NCBI GenBank assembly: GCA_012064415.1
Contig: SSNU01000319.1
Span: 162,399-226,398 of the forward strand
Direction: 5' to 3'
Source of the DNA: Gyrodactylus bullatarudis
Taxonomy: Eukaryota; Platyhelminthes; Monogenea; Gyrodactylidea; Gyrodactylidae
DNA length: 64,000 nucleotides
The notes under the pieces were generated by a model. The model was not told the origin of the DNA, made no database searches, and saw only the letters and a list, made by a program, of their open reading frames with translations. The position numbers were made by a program, and so were the translations under genes. Of this stretch, positions 37,928 through 48,715 are shown piece by piece (position 1 is the first letter of the stretch; each line of letters begins with the position of its first letter).

Positions 37928-38067
37928 GGAAACTCTGGAAGAATTTCTTGTCAAGAAATTTTCTTCCAAAGAAAGCCTTATTAAACTGAAATTAAATTTT
38001 TACTCATGTTATTTTTGTTTTAACTACACACATTTTCAAAATATACATGTGATTCACATTGTGAAAA

Positions 38068-39015
38068 ATGAAAATCTTGAAATTCGATGGGAATTTACTA
38101 AGGAAGACAGTTGATGAAGTAATTAATCATAAAAAATATGAAGGAATGAAAGTAAATCTTTCTAATTAAATGTCAGTGGCGAAGGTTCTATGAGCTGAAT
38201 AAAACATTAAAAGGATTTCGGCCAAATGAATTGACAGTTTTTTCGGGGAGAACTGGAGTTGGGAAAACTACGTTTCTTTGTGAATATTCATTAGATCTTG
38301 CTGAACAAGGAGTCTCAACTCTGTGGGGCTCTTTTGAAATGCCGCTGTCGAAAATTTGTAAAACACTTCTCTATCAATATTCTGGAGAAAATTTGACCAC
38401 TGTCAACGAATCAAGAATACTCGAATGGTGTCACAACTTTTCGAAACTTCCCATTTATTTCATCGATAGGGATACCCGATATTCATTCGATAGTATATTA
38501 TCAGTAGGGGAAAATTCTCATTATTTTAGACTCTTGAGACTTCAACAGGCTACCTAAAAATCCAACATATAATTATTGACAATCTTCAGTTTATCATGGG
38601 ATCCGATGAATCCAATTTTCAAGAAAGATTTATTAAGCAGGATAAATTTGTGGCGAAACTGAGGAAATTTGTGTCTACTCATGAAACTCATCTAACACTG
38701 GTTGTTCATCCCAAAAAAGAAGATTATAGTACAAAACTTGATATATCATCTTTATATGGAGGCGGTAAAATTTCGCAAGAATCAGACAATATAATATTTT
38801 TACAGGAAGATTCAACAAGCATGATACCCAGACGATATATCCAGGTTAGTTAATATGTTTTAAACTCTTAGATTGCAAAAAATAGATACGATGGAACAAT
38901 AGGTAGGATTGACCTCTCCTTTAACTCAGATAGAAAATCTTACAGACCTCAGAAGAAGCAACTTACAGATTGTGATACAGAAAAGTTTGAAGATGTTAAA
39001 AAATACAATATATAG
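38068..39015 (+). CDS. TWNK: Twinkle-type mitochondrial DNA helicase, helicase domain only
   Basis: Ring-shaped 5'-3' helicase of the T7 gp4 family that unwinds mitochondrial DNA. Four exons join in frame: 38068-38151, 38177-38503, 38530-38844 and 38872-39015, giving 289 aa. Walker A GRTGVGKT is at 52-59, followed by LWGSFEM, IIIDNLQFIMG (Walker B-like), VVHPKKED and QIAKNRYDG, each lined up with human Twinkle. Introns are 25, 26 and 27 nt. The family is usually about 650-700 aa with an N-terminal primase-like half; that half and a mitochondrial targeting peptide are absent here. An in-frame TGA just upstream of the first Met, and only 140 bp to GTPBP1, leave no room for it. Either the gene is truly helicase-only or the N-terminal exons were displaced. 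Confidence 0.88.
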
Positions 39016-39256
39016 ATTTATACTGTTATTATACTGTTTATTTTTTTACTACTAATTTTACTTGACTCAGCTTGAATCACTGAGTGACTGTCAGTGACAG
39101 TATGTCACTATGTCTTGCAGTGCTTAAAAATTTAAAATGTTCATAGTTTAAACACTTAGTCTGTTAAGATGTCTAGGGGTTGTTTAAAAGGTGTTTTACT
39201 ATGAATTTTTTAACAACTTATTAATAATAATTAATAAACCCAAATTAATTGAAAAA

Positions 39257-39728
39257 ATGATGAAAAAGAAACTGAGTATTACATTGAAGGTTTTCCTCTT
39301 TATAACATCAGTATTTTTAATCGACTTGATAATCGTTTGTCTAGGAGCCCCAATTATTCAGTAATTTAATGTTTTTACTAAATTTTAATTAAGTAATCAG
39401 GACTTGACCATGATTGCTTCTCTTGTATTATCGATATTTATCGTTTTACCTCACTTGCTGATGAAGAATTCCAATTTGGATTCCATTATGCAAGCCTTCA
39501 TCAATCCCACGTAAGAAATATTGTTATCTTTCAAGAAATGTCTCCGATAAATTCACCACTTCCATCTCAAAATATTCTGCCATTTTTGCTTGGCTCTCAT
39601 CTGCTGTAATGATTCTGGATTGGAACAGGCCTTGGCAAGCTTGGCCAATCCCCTGTATAACTGGATGTGTTGGTGGAGCTTTAATAGGAACTTTGGCTTT
39701 TTTCCACAATATTAAAAACACTGTTTAG
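39257..39728 (+). CDS. PIGF: PIG-F, GPI ethanolamine-phosphate transferase subunit
   Basis: Multi-pass ER membrane protein that stabilises the PIG-O and PIG-G transferases adding ethanolamine phosphate to GPI anchors. Three exons join in frame: 39257-39360, 39394-39510 and 39536-39728, for 137 aa. The diagnostic family motif is LDWNRPWQAWPIPC, followed by a last hydrophobic segment. Three or four hydrophobic segments are seen (about 8-34, 40-57, 73-85 and 108-126). At 137 aa it is shorter than the human protein (219 aa), mainly at the N-terminus, so upstream exons may be missing. Introns are 33 and 25 nt. Confidence 0.85.
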
Positions 39729-40248
39729 TAATAAAAATTGTATTTTTATCAATAAAAAATCATAAAATACAATTTGTAAATGAAAAACTTTTTAAAAACA
39801 TATTTACAAAGATATATATAATATACGGATATTAATATATGTATGGGGCACTATAGATGAGTCCATTGATTAGTTTTAAATAAAAGATATTTTTTAGCCT
39901 TAAAAATAAAGGGGTACAAATGTCTGCATTCAACAAGTTTACGAGAGAAAAAAGAGAAACAAAAGTAATCCGCGGCGTTCACATATGGACCAATATAAGT
40001 AATGTTCATTATACTAAAAAGAGATTCTCTGTTCTATCTGATATTATCCACAGGGGAGGGGCAGTTGATTATGGTTAGAGCCTGTTATTGATGTGTTGAA
40101 TGTGTCGTTTGACTTGCTACACAAAAAGATGACAATAATAATAAACATTTTCATGATCACAGTAGATAAAAGAAATGATAGACTAAAATTAATAAAACAA
40201 ATTTGATTGGTTGATTTTGTTTCGATAACCAGGAGAAGATTATTGTTG

Positions 40249-43200
40249 TTACTTTGATCCACACTGAGATGAAAGACTATTCTCACCAGAGTTATTGCTA
40301 TTGTTACTTGATTTTTTGTTATTACTTTTTGAATGGTTAGAATGAGATGAAGAAGATCCTCTACCAACTTTTGATGAGGAGGATATTTCTTTAGACGGAT
40401 AAGGCACGTTATTCGAGTGATGAAAGGCATGACCTCCAAGATTAGGAGGATTATTAATGGGGGTAGATCCTGAGCTTGTTGAATAGACTTGGGAGTTTCC
40501 GAGTAAGCCTGGATTTTGATTGGCTGATACAAAGGCCGGACCTTGACTAGTTTGAACTGCATACGTAGTACCAGTTCCAAGAGCTGGAATAAACGGAGGG
40601 GCCACTCCAGGACTAAAAATAGTTTGTCCATGACCTTGATGGAGAATCTGGCCAACATGATGTCCTTGAGAATTATTGTACTTAAGTAAGGGACCCAATT
40701 GTGGAGGCTTCAGAAGTTTTTTGGTTCATTTGATTTTTTTTCACCCGATACATAATGTGTGGAGGATGTTAGAGATGGGAAAGGAAAAAAACGTTAGAAA
40801 TTAATAGAGGTTAATGATAAATTTAACTTGTTGTTAAATCACATGAAATTATAACATTGTTTTAATTGGGAAGACTTGATGATATGATGTAAGAGGATAA
40901 TCTTCACTAAAATCAAAACCAAAGAAAGAGAAAATTGACAAGACTACCGCGAAAAAGGTAGATTTTATTAGATAATAAATTTTTTAGGCAACTTTTTTTT
41001 ATAGAAACTTGTCTTATGATAAACTACTAGATTGAATCTTATACCAAATCAAGTGAATTATAGCTGCCATTCTTAATCCATCTATGGATAAATAATGTAA
41101 ATGATTCCCAACTTTAGTTAAATTGAGATTAGAGACAATAATCTTGACAATTTTCTCACCATTTTCAAACTAATTCAAACGGATTAAATAGCTTACCGGT
41201 ATCGATTGGCAACTATTACCCACTGATGAATGATACAGGGATGAATTGGGTCCTGTAGTTGTGGAAGGATTGGGATTTGTGCCGCTAGACCTTTCTCTAT
41301 TCAACTCTAACTCTTCAAGTCTTTGTGTAAGTGCCAACTTTTGTTGAATTGCCAATCGTAAGAGACTATTGATAGTCCTCCTATCTTCCTCAGAGTTCTA
41401 TTCAGGTAAAAAGCAAATAGAATAAATGAAATTGATATTTTCCTCCATGCTGCTTACCTGAAGTTTATGCTGAAGCTCATCTATCTGGAGGACAAAGTCA
41501 TCAAACTTTTGAGCATAAATGGTCCGCATTGATAATTGAGTGGCAGCTCCTTCTTTAAGAGCTTTCATCTCCTTCTTCAAGTGAACCATGCCATCAGTGA
41601 ACATGCATTTCTCATTCTCATACTTTTGCTTAAGATTAGCAAGAGCTGTTTCTGCAGTGACCTTATTCGATTGTATCAATTTTCTGAGGCTAGCAGCCTG
41701 ATCCCGCTTGATGGCGAGATCACTCGAGAGTTGAGCAACTTGGGCTTGAAGGCGTTGAATTTCATTGACCTGGTTAGTTCCTGATTCACTAGTTGCCTAG
41801 AATAGAAAAAGAATCGATAATTGAATCAAGTTAAACTTTAGCTATAATCAATTGAATAATTTCAACTCTTTAATTAAAGAAGAAGAAGAAAAAGAAGAGA
41901 ATATGCGTGTGCGCGCGTGTGTGTATGAGTGAGAAAGAGAGAGAGAGAGAGAGAGAAAGGGGGGAGGATAGGGGAGAGAAGGCAAGATAATATTCTACTA
42001 ATGGGAGAATATGAATGGTTGGGACATGTTGTTATTCAAGTGATATTCCAAGAATATAAGCTAGTCATGTTCCAAAGTGGTATTCAGTCAGTCAGTCAGT
42101 AAGAGAGTGAAGATATGAAAAAAACCTATATTTGCACATGTCTGTCTCTCAGTCAAATAATGAATAATTGGGCGTGTATTATAATTTATTATTTCAATCT
42201 TATATGCCACACAATTTCTAAATAAAAATTGAGCGAAAATATTAAAATTTCAACGTGGTAAAAGAATGTCATCATTGAGGTTGACTCACAAGTTTTCATT
42301 GTTAGAACAAGGTAAGTACAGGTAAAGTTTGAATCAAGTTTAAAAAGGAGAATGTTACCTCATAACAGAGACAGACTCTAGAATTAATCTCATTCTCTAT
42401 TTGAAAAAAAATTTACCCGATAATGAATTTGTGTGCCTAATAATAAAAATAAATTGCTTAGAAGAGAGAAAATAAGTTTTACATTATGGCCAAAAAGAAA
42501 GGCATACACATGCATAGTTTTGTGAAAGTGAGAATTATTTGACTCCGATTGCAGAGTCAGAGTTGGATTCTTCTTTCGTTAAATTTATTTTGCAAACAAA
42601 AGTGTATAATTGAGCATTATAAAAGAGTCAAAACATGTGCTCAGTATACTATTTTAAAAAGTTTAATGTTTGTTGAAATTCAATTGAAACTCAATCATTG
42701 AAATGCATACACAACATTAGAGAATACTATTCTCAGAATAGTAACCATATGTTAGTCGTATGTACTACATACTATGTAGTGGTAAGAAATTCAAAAGGTT
42801 GACACACAAGAATAGAAGCACTTGCCCAAGTAATAATAAGGAAAGGACAACCTTTAATAATAGTTTTGAAGGAGGATAAAACAATCGATTAAACAGAGTC
42901 CCATCTACTAATTTCTCTGAGTCAATGTTGTGAAATATATTGTAAAATGTGTGAATTGAGATCAGATGAGATGAATGGTGTATATTTCAACCAGTTTGGA
43001 TGTAATAAAAAAAGTATTATATATAAATATTTTATAGCTATGTGTATGTGGTAAAGTTGGTTGTTTGAGTGTTGTGACAAAATGTGAGATCATTATTTGA
43101 ATTAAACCTACAATCAATACATCAAAAAAACCAGTACACTTAAACTATAGTAGTAATATAAAATACTTTTGATGATAATGATGATGATTTTCACTCTTTA

Positions 43201-45875
43201 AGACTAAGAGAGAGAGAGAGAGAGCGAGAGACAGAGAAAGAAGTGAAACCAATGAACATGCATTTGAACTCACATCATATTGATTTTCTTTATATTGCAT
43301 CAGGAATGGATTAACAGCTCTCTTGATGGCAGATACAAGGAAACTGCATGCCTCAGATCGATTTCTCAATCCGTTTAGATCAACTGGTTCCTTGCTATTT
43401 TGATTTTGTTTCATGCTTTTCTCTGCTTCAACAATCTCAGCAGCACTTGTAGAAATTGAGGCATCTGGGGATTCTCCCTCCAAGCTAAGGCTAATATTCT
43501 CACGCTCAGCTAGTTCTGTAATCTAGTTTTTTTAGAATAGAATAAAAATATTTTAACTGGCTCAGGAATAAATTTCTAAATTGCCAATTTACTTGTTTAA
43601 ATTTACTATAATAGAGAGTGATTGGAAAAAAGGGCAAAATATGATACTATTCAACATAATGATCACATATAATCATAATTATAGCATATATTTAATCAAT
43701 CATTACACACTAGTTATAAAAGTTGTTGATGCTGTGAGTGAAAGAAGAAGAAGAAGAAATAATGTCGAGTTTAATTTGGAGAGAGAAATAAACGATAAAC
43801 TCGATACGAACAAAAAAATCAAACTATTTTATACAATGTAGTGTAATTATAATTCAGATTAACTTCAGAGAAGGAAACTAATTATATTCTAAAAGAGAAT
43901 TTGATTTTGAAACAAGAGAAATAAAAAATTTTTCAGTGTATATTTACACAAGGGGAAGGCATGATTGATTATAATCAAGTTTAATTATGGTCTTGGTAGG
44001 AATGCACAATATGATTTCTTTGATATTTCAGACAAGGATGGCCAGAATGTTGAGTAGTACTTTTAAGTTTCTGAAAGACCTCAGTAATAGATTTCAAAGT
44101 GCAATTTTTCAATAGAAAAATCATTTAAAAAGTTGAAAATTAGGCAGTACAACCAATGTTGAGAGTCATTAATTTTAATTTCGTCACCAAATAAATACAA
44201 TTGTTGTTGGTCGTACTTACTTGTTTGGAAATGGGTTCATTTCTGATTTTACAAATGTTAGAGTAAATAGAGAATAGTTCATTCAACGAGGCAGTAATGT
44301 ATCTTTCCATTTCGAGTTGTTCTGCTTGAACTTCTTTGGCGTTGATTCCGTTGTTGGAGAAATCATTAGTTGTATCATTAGTTTGATATTGACTATTATT
44401 CATAATATGATTATTTGTCACTTGCAAGGCCAATTGAAGGCGGGCAACCTCTGCCTTTAGACCATTTTCGTCATTGCCTTCCCCAGGCTCTCGCTCACCC
44501 TGGTGATTTATATCTGCTTGCATAATAGCTATTTGACGTAAGGCAACACAATAACGATTTTCCATTTGTCTGAGGGATCTGTTTAGTTTAGCAACTTCAT
44601 TGACCTCATCACCGACAGGATTTAGCTAACGAGAATGAATCAATAAATGAAATTACCTTGTTGAAATCATCATCAGCCTTTTCAGTGACAGCTGTAACTG
44701 CATTTAATTGATCTTGTAGCTGAGTTATGCGATCTTGTTTACTATGAGTTTCCGATTGTAGACGTTCCAATTGTCGTTGGATTGATAGTTTTTCAGCTTG
44801 CAAATTCTTCAATTGCATAGCTAACATCATTACTTGAGATCTAGTGTCATCTGAGCCGGAAGCCACTTCGGGTCTATTTTCGTTTTCATTAATATCTTCA
44901 GAACCATTCAAGTCAGATTTCATGGAGCTCAGACCACTACTTCCACTTATAGTGGCTTGATCCAAGTTATCTAAAATGGGAAAATAATGAATTTCAAAAA
45001 ATTACCAGATTCCCTCTTCAGATCTTTGTCATTGACATGACATTTAGAGATCTCGTTTTGAAGATTGTTCAAATGAAACATTGACTCGGAGTTCATTTTG
45101 GTGTCAAGTTGCTTTTTGAGTTGGTACTTTTCATCACGTTCAATCTGGAGATTTTCCAGAGTCTCTTCAAGATGTTTGTCTGTAATCCTCTTCAGCCTAG
45201 TCATTTCTTCAAGTTGTTGATGGATCATTTCATTTTTATCAACAAAACTTTTTAATTCATGTTTGAGACTCTCAAATTCAACTTGATTCATTCTCAATTG
45301 AACAATAGATTTTTGTAGCTCAACGTTTTCAGCTCCCATTTCAACGTTATCTCTAAGGAGTTGAGTTTCACGTGATTTAAATTCTTCAATTTTGCTATTG
45401 AGGGATTTCTTTTTACTATCGAATTCATTAACTAGAGCTTGATACTCAGAGTTCTGAGCTGAAAGTCTTTCATTTTCAGTAATTTGTCGCTCTAGCTCTT
45501 GCTTGTTTATCTTTAATTCATTTTCGAGTTCCTGTATTCGAACCTTTAATTGCTCCTCTTTAATTTGATAATTATTATAGAGATCTTGTTCTTCATCAAA
45601 TCCAACCTGGCTCATTTTACGCTGAGCCAAGTTTTGCTGTTCTAGTTTCTAAGATAGCATTAAGATGGATAAATTACCTTTCTAGTCTGTTCAAGTTCTG
45701 TTTTGAGATTTTCAATTATCTCAGCACAACTATCGAGTTGTGTTTGGAGATTTTGCTTCTCTTCAATTAATTTTAATCCATACTCTGCAGCTTCATACTT
45801 TTCTTTTAAGGCTCGATTAAGTGAATTTTGCAGGTTTTTATTCTCCACCAGTATAGCTTCATTTGGATCAGACAT
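40249..45875 (-). CDS. BICD: Bicaudal-D dynein adaptor
   Basis: Coiled-coil adaptor linking dynein-dynactin to Rab6 vesicles or RNA cargo. Eight exons join in frame: 45875-45678, 45648-45006, 44970-44657, 44625-44221, 43522-43274, 41796-41458, 41397-41197 and 40707-40249, giving 935 aa. The start is the Met of MSDPNEA; an in-frame GTG upstream is not needed. The N-terminal coiled coil has the AAEYGL signature (CC1 box, about residue 34). The second exon tracks human BICD2 ([32 protein letters not shown]). The C-terminal cargo/Rab6 region is conserved: [16 protein letters not shown] and [17 protein letters not shown]. The last exon adds about 150 residues rich in Ser, Asn and Gly beyond the coiled coil. 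Introns 4 and 5 are long (about 0.7 and 1.5 kb) and carry microsatellites. Confidence 0.94.
41878..41966. repeat. Compound microsatellite in Bicaudal-D intron
   Basis: Successive AAG-rich, TG/CG and GA runs on the plus strand, the GA run with about ten units. Simple-sequence DNA inside the 1.5-kb intron between exons 5 and 6. Confidence 0.85.
43205..43240. repeat. GA-rich microsatellite
   Basis: Purine-rich run of about eight GA units followed by imperfect repeats, in the same Bicaudal-D intron close to the exon 5 donor. Confidence 0.8.
43523..44220 (-). other. Long intron 4 of Bicaudal-D
   Basis: 698-nt intron with a GTAAGT donor and a CTAG acceptor on the minus strand. Nothing else recognised in it. 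Confidence 0.7.
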
Positions 45876-47582
45876 CCTCACAGAAAAGAATACAAATTAA
45901 TATATTTAAAATTATAGCTTGTTTATCTCACAACAAATGAAATTTTCTTCATGCAGTGTGTTTTAATTAACACTATTTTAAAAATGTAAACTAATTTAGT
46001 TTAACTAAAATTTACTAAACTTATAATAAGTTTCATATTAACTTAATGTTACTAATGATTATCTAACCTTTTACTTTAAAACTAAATATTTAGAATATTG
46101 TATTTTGAATCTATTAGACTAATGGTTATTTTAAAACTAATAGTCACTAATAGTCTACTAAACTAATAATTTATAAACTTTGTAACTAAGAATGTTTTCT
46201 AAACTAGATAAAACTATTAGTGGACCCATCAAATACTTTTAGAACTAGCTAATTATTAGTTGCGAATTGCTCTTAGAGTAATTTACTCTAAGTAACTTTC
46301 TTATGATAACTGCTTTTCAAAACACACTTGCCTATAGTAAAAATTTTACCGTAAAATAATAATCTTGTAGAAGAAATTCAAAATTAAAGCTGACAAAATG
46401 AATGATCCATTATGAATCTGAAAAAAGTTATGCCTATCATTAATTTAATTAACAAAATTCTTTTTTTACAACAAAGTCGGGATTTTACTAAGGCTTGAAA
46501 AATTCATGTAGGGGTGTAATGTTTTATTTGTATTCAGCATCTACTTTACATTCATTTTACAATCTATATGTTTACAATGAAAAATAACTTTCTCTCTGAA
46601 AATAATTGAAGCATCAAGTTTTTCATTTGTATTAAAATTTATTCAAATCATGAGTTAGAGTTTCACTGTTAAATGAGGCTTGATAAAAAATAGTTGTTGA
46701 AGTGGTCGATCATTGTGCAATCAATTTTCTAAAAAGTATCATTGTAATGAGGTTGAATAGGCAACAGGACAAGGATATTTCTAAAATTAACATTCATTAG
46801 ACAATTGTTTGAATAGGTTTTATAAACTCCAAACAAAAATAAATCGATCAGGATTAAAATTTGATCATTGAGTTTCATTTTTACCTGAATTCTTGAGGGT
46901 TCCATCTGTACAATAAAAATTTTCTTTATTTCGTTGACATTTAAATGATTTGAACAATGTTTGAACATACCAGCTGAAATAAAAAAATAGTTTCATTAAT
47001 AGTTTAAACGTATCTTTGATAGGAAGATTATTTACAATTATAAATCGTAACAGGATATTGATTTATTCCAGATAAGTAAAGCGGTAAATTTCGTGCAAGA
47101 ATAGAAGCATCAGTCATTTAGAGTTACAAATTCAATTATTCACGATATATTTTGTTTTAATAAGAAAATAAAATAAGAATCAGAAATTTGTTCTTATTAA
47201 CAGAGTATGAAATTTTATGAGTTTAAATTTAAAGTTAACCATTCAGTTTAAATTTTTCGATTTGTTACAGAATGAACAATATTGCGGGTATCCTGGGGGA
47301 AATTTTTCAATTCAATAACCACATATAATACATTCTCTCTAGTACTTAACGTTCCGTAATCAATTCAAGAAAGGAGAGAGTTTGGAAAATGAAAAATATA
47401 AGATTTGGGCAGTAGTGAACCAGAGATCAAAAGTTAACCTCCTTGTTAGAATCTGGAAGATGTTTTACGTGAATGGTTTGTAAAAACTGATTCCATGAAT
47501 ACTGTAGCTTAAATAGAGTAAATTTTCAATGAAAATTTGATAATGAAATTGTAATTTTTAATAGTCATAATTAATTATCTGT
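45876..47582. other. Gene-poor spacer upstream of Bicaudal-D
   Basis: 1.7 kb of AT-rich DNA. The first part (about 45970-46290) is dense in ACTAA/TTAGT words and close to cryptically repetitive. A minus-strand 79-codon open frame near 46.7-47.0 kb has no recognisable features. The Bicaudal-D promoter is expected here. Confidence 0.55.
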
Positions 47583-48305
47583 ATGAAGATAAATAATACC
47601 GATCATCATGATGGAACTTATTATTTATTTCTTAGTATAAATTTTTCACAAATATTTATGCTAATAAATTCATTAACCGAATACTTCAACTTTGATAACT
47701 TTGGGAAATTTATAAAATATCACACGTATAACCACATTAAATTCGAGATATCAATCGTGCAGGTTCTGAAAAATTTTCACTCCGAAATGAATTTGTGGAT
47801 TCCTCCTGTTCTACACGGGTTTTCAGTGGTATTTTCAATACTTTATCTTATGAGAAGAATAAAAACAAGCTATCGTCTTCTTTTGATTATAGTTCATTGG
47901 TTAACCCTGTGTATTATTATTGTTATTTTATTCAAGGATAATATTGATGAAGATTTGACATATAATTTCAACAAACTCCTAATTATGAAAAGTAAAAATA
48001 GAAATCATCCTGAAAATTACTTTATTCAAGTCTACCAAAAAGTATATAGATGTTGTTTCAATTTTGAAAATGATAGTACAACTAACAAAACAATTAATTG
48101 TCAAGTTCAAATTCATGATTTTAATGATAATTTCGAACTTTGCCTATCAAAAATGAGAGAATCTTTATTACCTCTTATAAGGATATACAAATTTGATAAA
48201 ATAATCTTGAATATTTTAAATTTAGGATATGTTTTCATCAACTCACTGACAATGGCCATTATTTCGGGATGTTCTTTGAGAAAAAATAGACATTTCTCTT
48301 CTTAA
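47583..48305 (+). CDS. Divergent tetraspanin-like membrane protein (single exon)
   Basis: 240-aa single-exon frame with four hydrophobic segments (about 13-32, weak, then 72-90, 98-117 and 208-230) and a roughly 90-residue loop between the third and fourth. That loop holds CC at 157-158 plus Cys173 and Cys187, matching the large extracellular loop of tetraspanins, whose motif is CCG; here it is CCF. The fourth segment ends in a Cys just before a short basic tail (GCSLRKN), as in palmitoylated tetraspanins. Membership is inferred from topology and Cys pattern only. The absence of introns is unusual for this window and may indicate a retrocopy. Confidence 0.5.
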   Translation: MKINNTDHHDGTYYLFLSINFSQIFMLINSLTEYFNFDNFGKFIKYHTYNHIKFEISIVQVLKNFHSEMNLWIPPVLHGFSVVFSILYLMRRIKTSYRLLLIIVHWLTLCIIIVILFKDNIDEDLTYNFNKLLIMKSKNRNHPENYFIQVYQKVYRCCFNFENDSTTNKTINCQVQIHDFNDNFELCLSKMRESLLPLIRIYKFDKIILNILNLGYVFINSLTMAIISGCSLRKNRHFSS

Positions 48306-48715
48306 TGAAGAAAGTTTAATTCATTAATGAGAAAATAGTAAAATAATAAAATCTTTTACTAAATTTAGAAACTTAAGAAAAATTTTCAATGAAAATCTTC
48401 CATCAAAGCTTTGGTTATTTATTATTAATAATTTATTATATTTTCTCACTAGTGATCCTCTACAAGCAGTGAATTAAAAGTTTTAAATTTGAAAAAAAAA
48501 TTTGCCCATTGTAAACACTTTTTGAAGTTTCAACCTCCTAAAATAAGTTTTGTTTTAAAGAGTAAAATATTAACGCATCACAATTGTAATTCTGACAATC
48601 AGCTGGTAAAATCATCGGGATACTTAGACTATCTTAGTAAAAACAATAAAATAAATCAATCCTAAGTGTTTTTCAGCTTTTAATTTTGTAATGACTCCTA
48701 GAAACCTCTTACTTT
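48306..48715. other. Spacer before TRIP12-like gene
   Basis: 410 bp of AT-rich sequence with no gene seen; expected to contain the TRIP12-like promoter and the 3' end of the tetraspanin-like gene. Confidence 0.5.

Noticed and set aside
37928..38067. Trans-splice acceptor for Twinkle in the gap after GTPBP1
   Set aside because: No AG dinucleotide is present in the last part of the gap before the start codon, so a leader acceptor is not supported there.
39524..39721. Minus-strand 65-codon open frame
   Set aside because: It is antisense to the third exon of PIG-F, whose family motif is clear on the plus strand.
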